Counted from the first letter of the stretch, positions 39,101 to 50,805 are shown. The stretch: 64,000 nucleotides of DNA from Aradus depressus (GCA_963662175.1 OY759219.1:31166908-31230907); one strand, 5' to 3'. The notes: generated by a model not told the origin, from the letters alone. A program made the numbers and translations.

Positions 39101-42100
39101 TGTGAAAGAGAGTAATTCAAGAGGGGGCCGGTTCTTATTCAAATCGTGAGTATGCGGAGCAACATTCTTCAAAATGCAATTTCTACAAAAGTATTTGAGG
39201 AATCGTATCTTTTGACCTACCGTTGGAAAGCGTATTAAATGTGGAAGTTTTTGTGAAATTTGACAACTTCTAGATCATTGTGTAGAGCAGTGGCAAATTT
39301 TAGAAATTTTGCACTAATTTTATTTTTTCTGCAATTTTGATGTTTGAACAGTTAAAAAATACACTTTCAAGCAAGAAAAAGGCTGGTTGTGGTTTCGTTG
39401 GAAATGTTTTCGCTCTTTTCGAAACTATAGTCAAAAGTGCAAATTCGTGTCCCAGAAGCTGAAAAAATACTTATTTCGTTATCAAGCCGTGTTAATTATG
39501 AAAAAAACTTTAAAAAATCATATCTTTGAACTGTTTGAGATAGAGCTGCGGTTGGTGGCGTTTTACCTCTTTTTTGATGTAGTTAAAAAAAATTTCGGGT
39601 TTATGGTAAACCACCCGGTATATTTTTCCCCATACAATTTTCATATTCCGACTGATCTTATCCTATGTTATATATTTCATAAGTGTGTTCCGTATTTCTG
39701 TACAAAGAAAATAATGTGGGTTTTTAGGGAGATCAAATTTCAGGGATTTAGATCACTTTACGAACACACTTTAGGCTTCTTCACGTTCAATGGATAGCAA
39801 TTTCTAATTTGAGAAACGCTGACATTATGGTAACATTTGATAGATAAATAAAACAAACTTGTTTTTGAAAAAGTGTATACTCCACAACAATTTGATACAT
39901 ACATTTCCGGAATCGACACTGCAAATCGGTCAGACATGGAAATCCCCATGGCTGTTAAGTTAAGGAATTTGTTTTGAAACATTTGTCCCTAAAATTAAAG
40001 AAGAAATTATTAAATTTTAAAAAGGTAAACTAATTTTTATGTGATAAGCATGAAATACTGTTTGTATATTTAACACAATGTGTACTGATAGCATGAGAAG
40101 TTAAAATCAGTGAACTTCCTTATCTTCAAAATAGCTAAATAACTAATATTGTTATAATTTCACTTTATTAAATATTTTCATGTTATCAGTAATCCATTTT
40201 GTTAGATTCACGAATGTTACATATAAATTGTTTTATTTCGTTAGATATTTTAATGTCACCACATTTAGACAGAGAGGAAAATATCTCAAAGCAAGTTCCT
40301 AACTTAAGGTGACCATATTTTTTGGAACAGAATTCGGGACGCTCCAAAATAATTACCCTCCCCTCTCATTACCACAGGAAATATTAACATCAAAACATAA
40401 ACACCAAAAACATTAATAATAAGATAAGGTCAATTAAATTCTATTAATACAAATAACATACACCTTATTATCATTAATGAGTCTTAATGAACTTTTTAAT
40501 TATTTAAATACACATAAAAATATATGTATAATGTATTATATATAGTATAAATAGAACTGGTTAAATAGTTACATAAATTAGGCATTGTACTTTTCAGATG
40601 AATGCATTTTTTTTTAAGCAAGGTTTTGTTTGAAATTAACATTTTATAAAAGTCTTGCCAGGACATGTTAAAGTTGACTTTTGTAACCAAAATTGATTTC
40701 AAACTGTTAATTGAGTTTTTTCTGGTGACCATAAATCGTTCATTAAAGAAAAAAGTCTTTCAGTTGGTGCATTTGTTCCAGGAAGGCAAAGCAAAAATTC
40801 AGCAACCTTTAATATATTAGAACTTGGAACACAGTTTTTACTAAAGTGAGTGAAGATCTCAACCCATTTGTTTTCAGGAAGAGGTTTCAACTCTTTCCAT
40901 TTATTTCTCAATCGTATCACTCGTAATGTGGATTATTTGCCTCATGGTATCCCATAATGCAACTCGCTTGGATTATGTCGAGAGGTTGGTTCCATAGTTG
41001 AAATGACAATCCCATACCTAAATTCGGGACAAACGGCCGTCCCGAATGACGCTCTAAAAATTTCGGGACCCAACCTCAAAAATCGGGACGGATGGTCCAC
41101 CTTATCCTAAATGCACAGACCCAGGATTTCCAAGTTGAAATTCTAAATAAGCCTTTCTTTGTATGATGTTTAAGAATGGTTCGTTCTCAGCAAACTTAGT
41201 TTATAATGTCGGAAATCTGTAATGCATGTATGAAATGTTTTTTGAAAAGACAATATTTCAAATAAGTCGTCGATGAATCACGAATGAATGGCTATGTACT
41301 TCCCCCCTCGGAAACATCATCGATTTGAATTTTAAAAAATTAATGGCTTACTTTTATACGGACTTTGGAATCTTCATACCGAATTTTGTGTGGATACAAT
41401 CATTACGTTGGTGGTTATTAGAGATTTTAAGTCCCCCTCTCCATGCGCTCGTTTCGCTGATAATTAAAATGTGTCTTCCGGATTTCAATTTCAATATAAA
41501 ATTTCATGTTATTTCTGATTCTTTCAGTATATCGGTAGTTATTGGGTTTTTTGTTTTGTCCCCCCACCCCCCCCAAATTCTATTCTTCCCTTTGACCGAT
41601 TTGGCTGAAATACAATAGGTGTTGTTCTTACGAATATATATAATAAAATTTAGGTAGCTCAGTGGTATGCGTGCTTGTCTTCTCAGCTCAAGAATGTGGG
41701 TTCGTAACCCGAACGAGGCCCTTAGTTTATTTTATCTGGGAGATAAAATAAACTTAAGCACGCCGTCCTTCGGATGGGACGTTGAGCAATGGTCCCGAGC
41801 CTGTACTCGCTAAAGACTCCTGCCCTAGATGAATAACAATTTAGGACTCCCACAATAGAGTCGGGCTCATGTCCACCAGAGTGACGAAAGAGCGCTCTGG
41901 CAGTAGGCGATATGACCTCGTAGTTAAAGCCCGGGCATGAGTCATAAAACCTAACCTATAATAAAATTTAGTGTCGACACATTCATTCTTATGGAAGTTA
42001 TAGTGTTCACAGAGACTTTCTTTTTTCATAATTAAAATCTAGAAGAAAATATGACATTCCGGTGAAAAATCAAAATAAAATTTCTTACAGCTTACATAAA

Positions 42101-45100
42101 TTCCTGTATTCCTGGTCTGGTGTAGCTGGTGAAGTGAAATAGGTTCGTTTTATTTACTGAACGGATGGATGCTCTGGCAGATTTCCTCCATAAGTTTACG
42201 GAGGCTCTAAGGGTGCCCTTTATGCTCATTCCTTTCTACCTGCTATTGAATAGGGAGGGGATAGGGCTGTTCCTTATCCCAGCCCTACAATAGGGACGGA
42301 CTACTCAAGCATTTCAACCGAAACTCAGCACAAATTTTATATATAATAATGTGTATAACCAGACCAATTTAATACAATTAGTTAACATTATATATATGTT
42401 GGATTACATTTTAACAACATTAACTAAAGCTCACAAAAAAGCAAAATTTCAAAAATAAAAAAAATTTTAAAAGTGTCATCAAAAAAGAACACTTTTTTGG
42501 GTTAATGTTGACCTAATTAAGTTTTAAATTTTCAAAATCTTATTTTTTTTTGGATTTCGAACACTTTTAAGGGCTCACGGTATAAATATAAAAAAAAACG
42601 CAATATATATATATACTTTATATAGCAGTTTATAATTATTATATGTGCGTATATTATATCTATTATTTATTATATTATATCTACACATATATAATAGTTA
42701 TAAACTCCTATATAAAATTCGTTATTATGACTCATGTCCGGGCTTTAACTACAAGGTCATATCGCCCACTAACAGTGCGCTCTTTCTCTCTGGTGGATAT
42801 GAGCCCGTCTCTACTATGGGAATCCTAAACTTTTATTCACCTAGGATAGGGGGTTTTTAATGAGTACCTGACATCGTACCAGCTCGGGACCATCGCTTAA
42901 CATACCATCCGAAATATGGCTTGTTTAAGTTTATTTTACTTCCAAAATAAAATAAGGGCCTCGCCCGGGTTTCAAACCTGCAATTTTGGGCTCAGTAAAT
43001 CAAGCACATGGATTAATATTCGTTCTGGAGAAGTACATTGCCGGTGATTGACCGATCACTTTTTTTTTTAGAATGTAGATTAATGTGGTTAAATTATGAC
43101 GAGAAGAATCAGAAATATTCATTCATTAATAATTATACCTAAATGGAAAGTTTAGTACGTTCTCGCTAATCTTCATCGGATACTTACATCATTCAAGGAG
43201 TTCTTGCGGAAAGCTTTTATTATTTACGTGAGGTTTTTTCCCTTCATTTTTTTTCATCTTATTGATTTAAAATGTTTCATCGGCATGAAGATAAACCAGC
43301 GGATCGCCCACTGGAACATCGGGAATAGAACGTATTTCATATTGCACAAAAATTGAAAAATTTAATCAATACGTTCAACCCATTATAAGAGGGTCGTTGA
43401 ATAAGTCTTTAAAAAAAGTTACAAAAACAAAGTATTTTGGATAGATTTTTTCTTATTTTTCAACATAATGTCCTTTTAGCTCTATACACTTTTCTAAGCG
43501 TTTTTCCAACTTTTTTTACCTGTCCAAAAAGTAAGATTTCGGAAGGTTCTCAAAATAGGCATCTGTTTGGGCGATGTCCTCCTCGTTCGTCCCGAACCGT
43601 TGTCCGCCGAGCCATTTTTTCAAGTTTGGAAATAAGAAAAAGACACTGAGGGCTTAATCTGACGAATACGGTGGATGTTGTAACAATTCGAACTTTTATT
43701 CCACGAATTTAGCCATTGAAACTGCACAGGTGTGATCCCGTGCATTGTCTTGATGAAAGAGGACTTTTTTCTTTTTCAAATGAGGACGTTTAATTTTGAT
43801 TTCTTCACTCAACCGGTGACATAACGACGCATAATACTCTCCAGTTATTGTTTTTCCTCTTTCCAAGTAATCGATATAAATAATTCCGCGTCCGCCAAAA
43901 TAGTCTGAGAGTCAACCACACGATTGCGTTTATTCTGTGAGCAAACGCGGCATCCATCTTGCCGAAACTTTTTTCACACCCAATTTTTCGTGTAAAATTG
44001 TAAACACTGCACCTTGTGATATGCCTGTGGTCTCCACTTTAAGTCGCCGATCGCTTAACACATATCGTGGATTTTATCGATCATTTCGGGTGTAGTCACT
44101 TCTACTGGACGTCCCGAACGATTTTCCTCTTCTGTTGATGTACGGCCACGTTTAAATGAACTTTATCTTTATTTGAGTAATGATGTTTACTAAAAATAAA
44201 CAATTTTCAGTGACCCGTGCGCCATTTTCTTGGATTTTCTAAGGAATTATTGAATGACCCTCGTATCTTTCACAAGGGTTTTATTTATTTTTTCTCATTC
44301 CTTTTTTTCGACGTATTATTAGATTTGTTTCATTTTTCTCCCCGTCCGCCCAACATTGATCTATTAACTATTTCACATTAGTGGTGGGTAAATCTGCTGC
44401 TGGTTTAAAGAGGCGTATAGACACGCGAGCAACGAGCCGAACATTAGTCAATGCGCATGCCTGGGGATGAAGTGCGCAGGCGCTCGACGAACAAGGGAGG
44501 CTCGGGGTCTGCTCCACCTGTTGTCGGTTTTTTGACGAACCATCAAAGGAATGTTCGGCTCGGGCTGCGGTGTGTGTGGACTGGTACCAAGCCGAACCGT
44601 CCCGACTTGACCCGAGCACTGTTGTTTATAACCAATATTATAACCTTCTCAAATATTTAGGTTTTTGGAAGTGCACGTTCTTTTTTCTTTTTTTTTTATT
44701 AAATATATACTTAAATATTATTCAATAAATTCTATTTTATTATGGCTTCTGAAGACTGGTCTCAGGAGCTTCAAATTCAGTTTGCTCAGGCTATGAGGCA
44801 GTACCCAGTCATATGGGATTTAAAACACAAATTACATTTTAATAAAATAAAGAGATTGGATGCTTGGGAGGAATTATTCAAACACTTTTCCTAAAAAAGT
44901 GTTCATTATAAACAATTTATATGTAAAAATAAATTACGTATCATAATAAATTCGTATCCGTATTAATTGTACTACAAATATGTAAATTAATTACGTAAGT
45001 AGCTACCTACCTTGAGCATTTTCTGATTGAAGATTTTGAATAGTAATAAAATGATATACAAATAAACGTAAATTTGTTATCTGCAGGTTAACTTGTGTGT

Positions 45101-48100
45101 GCAGGTTATGTTCGTTAGTATGGTTGTGGAGCATCCAAATGCTCGGCTTGGAGTGTGTTCGTTGAAAACTGAAAACGAGCCGAACAGTGCTCGGTTCGTT
45201 GCTCGCATGTCTGTACTAGCCTTAAGACAGAGCCGATTGATAATAATATTAATGTTTCCGTTGAACCATGGTAATACGATAGGTCATAATGTATATAGTT
45301 ACCACTGTTATGAGAGGATATTATATACCATTATACTAGTTAGTTATTGTGATTCATGCCCGGTCATGTCTCCTACTACCATAGCAATCATTCGTTACTC
45401 TGGTGGACATGAGCCCGACGAATTCTACATTTTCCTGTATGTTCCTATTCAGGTTTATTCACCGAGGGTTAGGAGTCTTCAACGAGTACTTGATATCGTA
45501 CAGGCTCGGGACCATCGCTTCATGTCCCATTCGAAGGACGGCTTGCTTAAGTTTATTTTACCTTGGTTTCGAACCCGCGATCTTGAGCTCATCAGCTTAT
45601 GTTGGTTTGTTGTTTCAGAGATGATGGCAGCAGGTATCAGAGAGGAGATCAGACGACTGCACCGAAGACGACAGCTTCACTTCAACCCCAACCATGAAGT
45701 ACAGGGAGACACTTCTTCCGATTCGGCCGGCGGATCTCCCAGCTCTTCTACATTCGGTACCGTCTACACACCAAGCAACAGGGACAAGCCTCTTTTTACA
45801 TTTAGACAGGTCAGTTACAGTTCAACTATTCAATTATAAAGAAAACACGAATGTTGTTTAAATATTGTCTATTTCACAAGATACATATATAAAATATATG
45901 GGAGTACTTTCGGTATTGCTACCATCTTCAGCCACGACTTAACAAATACTAAATGGAAGTTCAACTATTTTTACAATCTAAAAATATATATCTTGTGAAA
46001 TAGACAATATTTAAAAAACATTCGTGTTTTCTTTATAATTTATTAAGTGTTTCACAATCTCTCTGCAAAAATGTTAAATATCGTATTCAATTATATTTAC
46101 CATCACGAAATGATAACTTAGTTCCTTACGTATTTCTTGGAAAAATATTTTAACTGTGCGGAATTAATATTTTTTCGGGGGTCGTTTTAGGGTTCGATAT
46201 ATTCCACAATAATAATACTATATATATTCGATAAACCATAAGATGGTAATTAAATACTTCATAAAATTTTGTGCAAAACAATATATATATATATAATTTA
46301 TATTTTAAGATTTAATATAGTTTGAAGTATATAATATATATCTATCTGTATATAGTATATATTGTAGGTTAGGTTTTATGACTCATGCCTGGACTTTAAC
46401 TAAGAGGTCATATCGCCTACTACCAGAGCGCTCTTTGGTCACTCTGGTGGACATGAGCCCGACTCTATTGTGAGAGTCCTAAATTTTTATTCACCTAGGG
46501 TAGGGGTCTTTAACGAGTACATGACATCGTACGTAATTATTCTTAAATTTTTTGGTCGATTACTTAGGATTAATTAGGACTTTTACCCTATTATTTCTTA
46601 TATTTTGTACTTTTAAATTAATTTTATATTTTTGGGTATTGTTCTTTCCAGGTCGGTATGATTTGCGAGCGTATGCTTCATGAGAGGGAGACACAGCTAC
46701 GACAGGAGTACGATCGCATTCTCAACATGAAACTCTCAGAACAGTACGATACCTTCGTCAAATTTTCTAACGACCAGCTTCATAGACGCTTCGAAGTATC
46801 ATCCACGCCCAGTTGTAAGTATATCTCCATTACCATTAAATATTATATTATAGTTAGTTAATATGATTCAATAGCCGGGCTTAAACTATGAGGTCATATC
46901 ACCATTCTGGTGGACATGTGCCTGAATCTACTACTCGAGTCCTAAATTGTGCCTATCCTAAATTTTTATTCACTTAGGATAGGGGTCATTAACGAGTACC
47001 CGACAACGTAGAGGCTCGAGACCAACGCTTGACGTCCCATCTGAAGGACGGGGTGCTTAAGCTTATTTTACCTCCCAGATAAAATAAACTAAGGGCCTCG
47101 GCCGCGTTACGAACCCGCTATCTTTAGCTCAATAAGCAAGCACGCATACCACTGAGCTACCGGCGCCCTCTCTTATATTATATACAAGTTATTCACTTCA
47201 GGAGATTCTGAACTTACAATATATATATTTCAGTATCCATATTTTTCTCCTATTAATTTTTTTTTGTTTTAACAAAATCCTAAAAACAAAAGTTGGTCGG
47301 TGAATCACCGGCAATGTACTTCAATATGAATTAATAAAATCCATTTTCCTTCAACCCCTAAAACCAATTGACCGTTTTATCTAAAAATCAATAGTTGACT
47401 AGGGAATTCTGTATCTTCACTAAATTTTGAATAGATGCATTAATTACATTGGGCTCAAACTCAGAACCCCAATAACTGTCGATGTAACGAATGTATCGAT
47501 ATGAAATTTCATATTTGAAATCAAAACCCAATGAAAACACAACCTGTCAAATGTTAAAGATATCGGACGTAGGGAATCGGGTGGGGGCGTTCAGGGGAGA
47601 GGCTTAATTCAAAACCCTAAGAACTGCCGATGTAATGAATGTATCGACATGAAATTTCATATTTGAAATCAAAGCCCATTGAAGACATAACCGGTCAAAT
47701 GTTAGAGATATCGGACTTGGGGAATGTGGTGGGGGCGTTCAGGGAGGATGCTTAATTCAAAACACTAATAACTGCCGATGTAATGAATGTATCAAATTAA
47801 AAATAATCTTTATTCTGGTACTTTCGTCCCCTAAGAATAATAACATAAGGAATAGTCAAAGGAATACAAGTATCGACCCATTGAGACAGAATAAAAATAA
47901 AAGAAAAGAAGTCTCTAATAATAAATATTAAATGTTAAAGAGAGGCAATGATTAAAACAATAAAATAAACTGGTGAAAATGAATGAAAAAAAATAATAAT
48001 AATGATAATAAAATTAAAATAAGAAAAAACAAAGTATGAATAATAATGTAAAACATAATAACAATAGTGAGTTATATATGAATTTAATCGCTAAAACTGG

Positions 48101-48535
48101 ACAGATGAAACAAGAAAGTGACAATCTGTCCAGTGGAGTGAGATACTTATAGGAAGACGAGAACTAACCCATAGGAATCAGATTGCTGAGTTGGGAGATA
48201 ATGGAAAAGTAGGGACTTGAATGAAGAGAAGAAGCATGGCGGATCTGGACAGGGAGAGAGTTCCAGAGGGAGTTAGCCTGGATAAGGAAGGAGTTGTGGT
48301 AGGTTGTTGTCCTGTGGGAAGGGAGGTAAATATCAGAGGGACGGGATCTAGTGACTTTCTGGTTGGAGCATTTGGAAGATGTAGGAGGGCTTTTGGGAAG
48401 ATATGATTTATGGTCAAACGACTGGTTTTGGAGAGAGGAGCGAAACATTAATAAATTAATTCGTCCTGGGGAAAAATAAAAAAATGATTCTTTAATTATT
48501 TTGTTAATTATTTCTATTTTTCAGACCTGTCTTAA
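36195..48535 (+). CDS. akirin: Akirin, complete
   Basis: There are four coding exons: 36195-36372, 45619-45809, 46652-46814 and 48525-48535. Total is 543 nt or 180 aa, and all junctions are in phase. The N-terminus [16 protein letters not shown] is diagnostic, followed by the nuclear localisation signal PTKRQRC, a Ser/Pro-rich middle, the conserved helix [32 protein letters not shown] across the exon 2-3 junction, [18 protein letters not shown] and the terminal SYLS. Akirins are nuclear cofactors that link transcription factors (in insects the NF-kB Relish and Twist) to the SWI/SNF (Brahma) chromatin remodeller, acting in innate immunity and muscle patterning (family knowledge). The last exon supplies only the final three residues and the stop. 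Intron 1 is 9.2 kb and transposon-rich; the SINE at 45338-45599 ends 19 bp before exon 2. Confidence 0.97.
36373..37700. other. Akirin intron 1, 5' part
   Basis: AT-rich and T-rich sequence with no recognised element. Enhancers cannot be read from it. Confidence 0.4.
37713..38690. repeat. Family-H element split by a SINE
   Basis: It begins AGTGAATCACCGGCAAAGTA and has the TTTCGTTTTTGAAATTGGGA end segment. It is interrupted at 37894-38223 by a SINE and then continues with internal units (ACTACCGATCGACATTAAAT) to TGTGCTGGGGAAGTACATTT. Confidence 0.7.
37894..38223 (+). mobile_element. SINE family 1, full length with 13-bp duplication
   Basis: TATAAGACGAAAT flanks both sides (37881-37893 and 38224-38236). 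It has a full head, hairpin, core and tail AACCTAATCTAACC. Confidence 0.92.
38813..39618. mobile_element. 806-bp fold-back element with ~270-bp inverted arms
   Basis: The ends CCGGGTAGTCCACTATAAAC and, inverted, CCGGGTGGTTTACCATAAAC lie next to TA on both sides (38811-38812, 39619-39620). The inverted arms extend to the shared AAAAGTGCAAATTCGTGTCC and AGCTTCTGGG segments. The TA flanks suggest a Tc1/mariner-superfamily MITE. The 115- and 136-codon frames inside are mirror images of the arms and not genes. Confidence 0.8.
39619..40300. other. Akirin intron 1 spacer
   Basis: No recognised feature. Confidence 0.4.
40309..41107 (-). pseudogene. hAT transposase C-terminal fragment
   Basis: On -, frames 40699-40920 and 40496-40732 encode [20 protein letters not shown] and then [20 protein letters not shown]. 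This matches the hAT dimerisation region (xxAxxERxFSxxxxxxxxxRxxLxxxxLxxLxxxxxN). Flanking GGTGACCATATTTTTTGG (40309) and, inverted, GGTGGACCATCCGTCCCG (to 41107) may be decayed terminal repeats. No 8-bp duplication was found. The catalytic region is missing. Confidence 0.65.
41270..42120. repeat. Family-H element split by a SINE
   Basis: Pieces at 41270-41638 (CGATGAATCACGAATGAATG, CTTCCCCCCTCGG) and 41957-42120 (GTGTCGACACATTCATTCTT) flank the SINE at 41654-41956. Confidence 0.65.
41654..41956 (+). mobile_element. SINE family 1, 15-bp duplication, first bases lost
   Basis: TATAATAAAATTTAG flanks it at 41639-41653 and 41957-41971. It starts at GTAGCTCAGTGGTATGCGTG, so the first ~6 bases of the head are missing although the duplication is perfect. 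The tail is AAAACCTAACC. Confidence 0.92.
42121..42721. other. Akirin intron 1 spacer, unassigned
   Basis: A GC-richer block (GATGCTCTGGCAGATTTCCT, near 42168-42310) looks like transposon-derived sequence but has no recognisable motif. The rest is AT-rich. Confidence 0.35.
42722..43012 (-). mobile_element. SINE family 1, near full length
   Basis: It runs reverse from TGACTCATGTCCGGGCTTTA to GGGTTTCAAACCTGCAATTT; box B carries a mutation. A family-H end (CTGGAGAAGTACATTGCCGG) abuts at 43027. Confidence 0.8.
43388..44263 (-). mobile_element. Degenerate mariner-like element
   Basis: The inverted ends GAGGGTCGTTGAATAAGT (43389) and GAGGGTCATTCAATAATT (from 44263, reverse strand) lie next to TA on both sides. 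On - the interior has [10 protein letters not shown] (second catalytic Asp region), but frames are broken throughout; the length is 876 bp against ~1.3 kb for intact members. The ends differ from the 24970 mariner, so this is a second family. Confidence 0.8.
44409..45222 (+). mobile_element. Harbinger-like non-autonomous element with a MADF ORF
   Basis: The ends AGAGGCGTATAGACACGCGA and, inverted, AGGCTAGTACAGACATGCGA continue GCAACGA. TAA flanks both sides (44406-44408, 45223-45225), as PIF/Harbinger requires. The interior carries a short MADF ORF and no transposase. GC-rich terminal regions repeat the motif GCTCGGCTCG-like GAGCCGAAC several times. Confidence 0.8.
44742..44894 (+). CDS. Short MADF-domain ORF of a Harbinger-like element
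   Basis: This 50-residue [23 protein letters not shown] followed by [20 protein letters not shown] and [10 protein letters not shown], is the first half of a MADF DNA-binding domain. The key YPVIWD and DAWEEL motifs are intact. MADF domains are usually ~85 residues, so the protein is truncated or continues through an intron not recognised. Probably not a host gene. Confidence 0.6.
   Translation: MASEDWSQELQIQFAQAMRQYPVIWDLKHKLHFNKIKRLDAWEELFKHFS
45338..45599 (-). mobile_element. SINE family 1 abutting akirin exon 2
   Basis: It runs reverse from TTGTGATTCATGCCCGG to GGTTTCGAACCCGCGATCTT and GAGCTCATCAG. The last SINE base is 19 bp before the exon 2 start at 45619, so the splice branch point may lie in SINE sequence. 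A 248-codon frame runs from 45093 through the SINE into the exon. Confidence 0.8.
45865..46060. repeat. Palindrome with hammerhead-like core, akirin intron 2
   Basis: The arms AAATATTGTCTATTTCACAA and TTGTGAAATAGACAATATTT are perfectly complementary. On - at 45907-45931 the core reads CTGAAGA, GGTA-gcaa-TACC, GAAAG: an intact layout. The related element is at 10540-10725. Confidence 0.65.
46368..46533 (-). mobile_element. SINE family 1, 3' half
   Basis: It starts TAGGTTAGGTTTTATGACTC (tail of TTAGG-like repeats) and stops at GTACATGACATCGTAC. It lies in akirin intron 2. Confidence 0.75.
46853..47172 (-). mobile_element. SINE family 1, full length with 10-bp duplication
   Basis: TTATATTATA flanks it (46843-46852, 47173-47182). 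It ends CCACTGAGCTACCGGCGCCC. It starts 39 bp after akirin exon 3. Confidence 0.85.
47290..47810. repeat. Family-H copy with two internal units
   Basis: It begins TCGGTGAATCACCGGCAATG and has two tandem units of about 165 bp (GATGTAATGAATGTATCGAC, CAATGAAAACACAACCTG / CATTGAAGACATAACCGG). It is truncated against the non-LTR tail at 47810. Confidence 0.75.
47810..48450 (-). pseudogene. 3' end of a CR1/L2/Jockey-like non-LTR element
   Basis: The - frame 48164-48448 reads [20 protein letters not shown], then [10 protein letters not shown]. This is the conserved C-terminus of many non-LTR ORF2 proteins (RTxxYxNSFxxxxxxLWNSLPxxIR). Only the last ~90 residues and the A-rich 3' UTR remain. It lies in akirin intron 3. 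Confidence 0.7.
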
Positions 48536-49375
48536 ACAAAAACAATACAAACAACAGCCAAGCAAGCCACCTTCATAAAGAAAAAAATACAAGAGCATTT
48601 TTTGGTATTTAGTCTCCAAAATTAACAGTTTAAAACAAAACAGTGTATACTTATATAAAATACAAAGGCTACTCCTTTAATTATATAATAAATTTAGAAT
48701 ATAATTTTGTATTTGAATGTAGTAATTAATGAAATTATTTTAATCTGTAGCTTATTGAATTCATGAACAAAAAAAAAGTACACAATACCTGATATTTTAT
48801 TCAACTTCGTTATTATTTTTTATTATATCATATTTTTTTAGAAATATTATATTAATTGAACTATTAATTTTTTTTTTAGGGTGATCATTTTTTATTTTTA
48901 GTTCATTTTTGTGATATAAGTTGCAGTTGTTACTGAATACCTACCATTTCTCATTTGTAATTAGAATAATTTGTTTTATTATTATTATTATTATGGTTTT
49001 TTTTTCTTTTAAATTATTATTATTATTAAATTATGTTTTATAAAAGCAATTATGCTCAACAAATGTAATTATACATTGTTTAAATAATGAGTTAACCATT
49101 TTCCATTATTTCATATATACTATATATTAACCTATAAGATTTATTCTTAACTGCTTTTATGCTAAAATTGCATTGTATTTGGCAATTTACAAATTTAAAT
49201 GCAGTAAATTTTATGTGTTCGGGATTTGTACAGTTGCTTGTAAAGAGCAAACTTGGGCAGATTCATTATAGTTTTTTTTTGTTAATGAAGATTATTTTTC
49301 ATTTTTTGAATTTTGAAAGGGTTGGAAATATAATGTTTAATAAGTAAACAATAAAAAGTAATCGTGTTTTTTTTC
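48536..49375 (+). promoter_or_regulatory. Akirin 3' UTR with polyadenylation signal
   Basis: AT-rich and free of recognised transposons after the stop codon. AATAAA at 49350-49355 is the best candidate signal, giving a UTR of ~840 nt. Confidence 0.5.
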
Positions 49376-50160
49376 CTTACCTTTTTTGATGTTATTTATT
49401 ATTATTCTACACCCTATTAACCTTCTATATTTTAAATTATAAAAAAAAGTAGTAATACATTTATTTATTGACAAAATATTTACTGGTAGAAGAGCAACGA
49501 ACGAAGGAAAAGTAAATTGAAATGGAAGAAGAAGAACAATCATCTATCAGACTTAAAAATATATATATAATACATTAGAGTTTGGCTAAATACATTACAA
49601 TTTGCCCAACTTTACTGTGGATAAAGGTTTCACAGAGCCCCTAACGCTAACACTTTAAAACGTTTATTCAGAATACATTTTTGAATTCTCTGAATATATT
49701 ATTATTGGTCGGAGGGTTCTTTTTAAATGTTCTGTTCCACTGACAAAGCCCTAATTTTTTTTTAGGGTAGAAACCATTGTGTGACAATAGTAAAAAAACT
49801 AGAAAATGCACAATTATATCTTCAGAAATTCACAATTATATCTTCATTGAGGCGAATTGATTGTGCACAGAACAAATATTGCGTTACCTGCAGATGATTT
49901 CATTGTAGAGAAGCAATTTCTTTTATTAAAATATGGAGTGTTGCTTGTATATTTTTATGTCGTGACTTACCTTTTTTAACAGTTGGACCCGGAACATCAA
50001 TTAATTTAGAAAGTTTCCTTGGTACACATAAAACTGCTCATTGATGATCGTTATTATTTGTAAAGTCTTATTACAACTTACAAATAATAAATTGAAGGGG
50101 AAATGTATAACGGTTATTTTATACCTTCACAGTTTCTAAGGCTTTTTTTTTTTTTTTTTT
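49376..50160. other. Convergent intergenic DNA
   Basis: No gene recognised; a T21-class run at about 50144-50163. Confidence 0.4.
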
Positions 50161-50164
50161 TTTC

Positions 50165-50358
50165 TTTTGGCTTTATGTACGGTGCATATTAGCCATGTCA
50201 ATGTGTTATATATAATTATTTAAGACATCCATGGCCCCGGGAGGGAGTTCTATCTACGAAATAAAACTCACTCCCGGACGGGATTCGAACCCGCAAACCA
50301 TGGTGAGACCATGCGACCAAAGCCCTACGCTCTAGCCCGCACGGCCACCATGGCCCCC
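50165..50358 (-). mobile_element. SINE family 2 (Leu/Ser-type tRNA-like head)
   Basis: On -: GGGGGCCATGGTGGCCGTGC, with an A-box-like GTGGCCGTGCGGGCTAGAGC, box B GGTTCGAATCCCGTCC and a body GGGAGTGAGTTTTATTTCGT. The spacing between A and B suggests a class II tRNA ancestor with a long variable arm. It is unrelated to family 1. Confidence 0.7.
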
Positions 50359-50805
50359 AATTTCTAAGGCTAAATACTACATTAATGTTGCTTTGTTCAT
50401 AGTGATTTCCATGTTTTCACTGTTCAATTTTTTTTTTCTTGACACCTAAGAGCTTCTGAGGCAAACCAAGAGGGCTTCTGGCATAAGAATTAACATGCTT
50501 AATTAATTGATTCCACTGTTTCCATTCGCTGTCATCAGGGCGCTACCGTTATTCGGAACTTTTTGTGAGCAACGTCCCTCTGTGTGGTCTGCCAGTCAAT
50601 TTGTGGAAATGTTAGCCACCATGGTAGACACGAGCTAAACTTATAACTATCTGAAATTAATAACCAACTATTTCAGAACAAATAATATTTTAACATAATT
50701 AATGCATGTATTTACCATTCTACACAGCTGGTAAAGTGGGGCATTAATCCAGATAATGAATTTGCTATCACATGGTAGTGTTTTACTTTTTTTCTTGCCT
50801 TATGA

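Noticed and set aside
38825..39797. ORFs of 115 and 136 codons in akirin intron 1
   Set aside because: They lie in the two inverted arms of the fold-back element and mirror each other; no protein family resemblance.
40309..41107. A complete hAT element with terminal repeats
   Set aside because: The end sequences match only loosely and no 8-bp duplication is visible, so only the transposase fragment is claimed.
45093..45839. A 248-codon independent gene
   Set aside because: The frame is an artefact: Harbinger end, then an antisense SINE, then akirin exon 2 in the same frame. Only the 45619-45809 part is coding.
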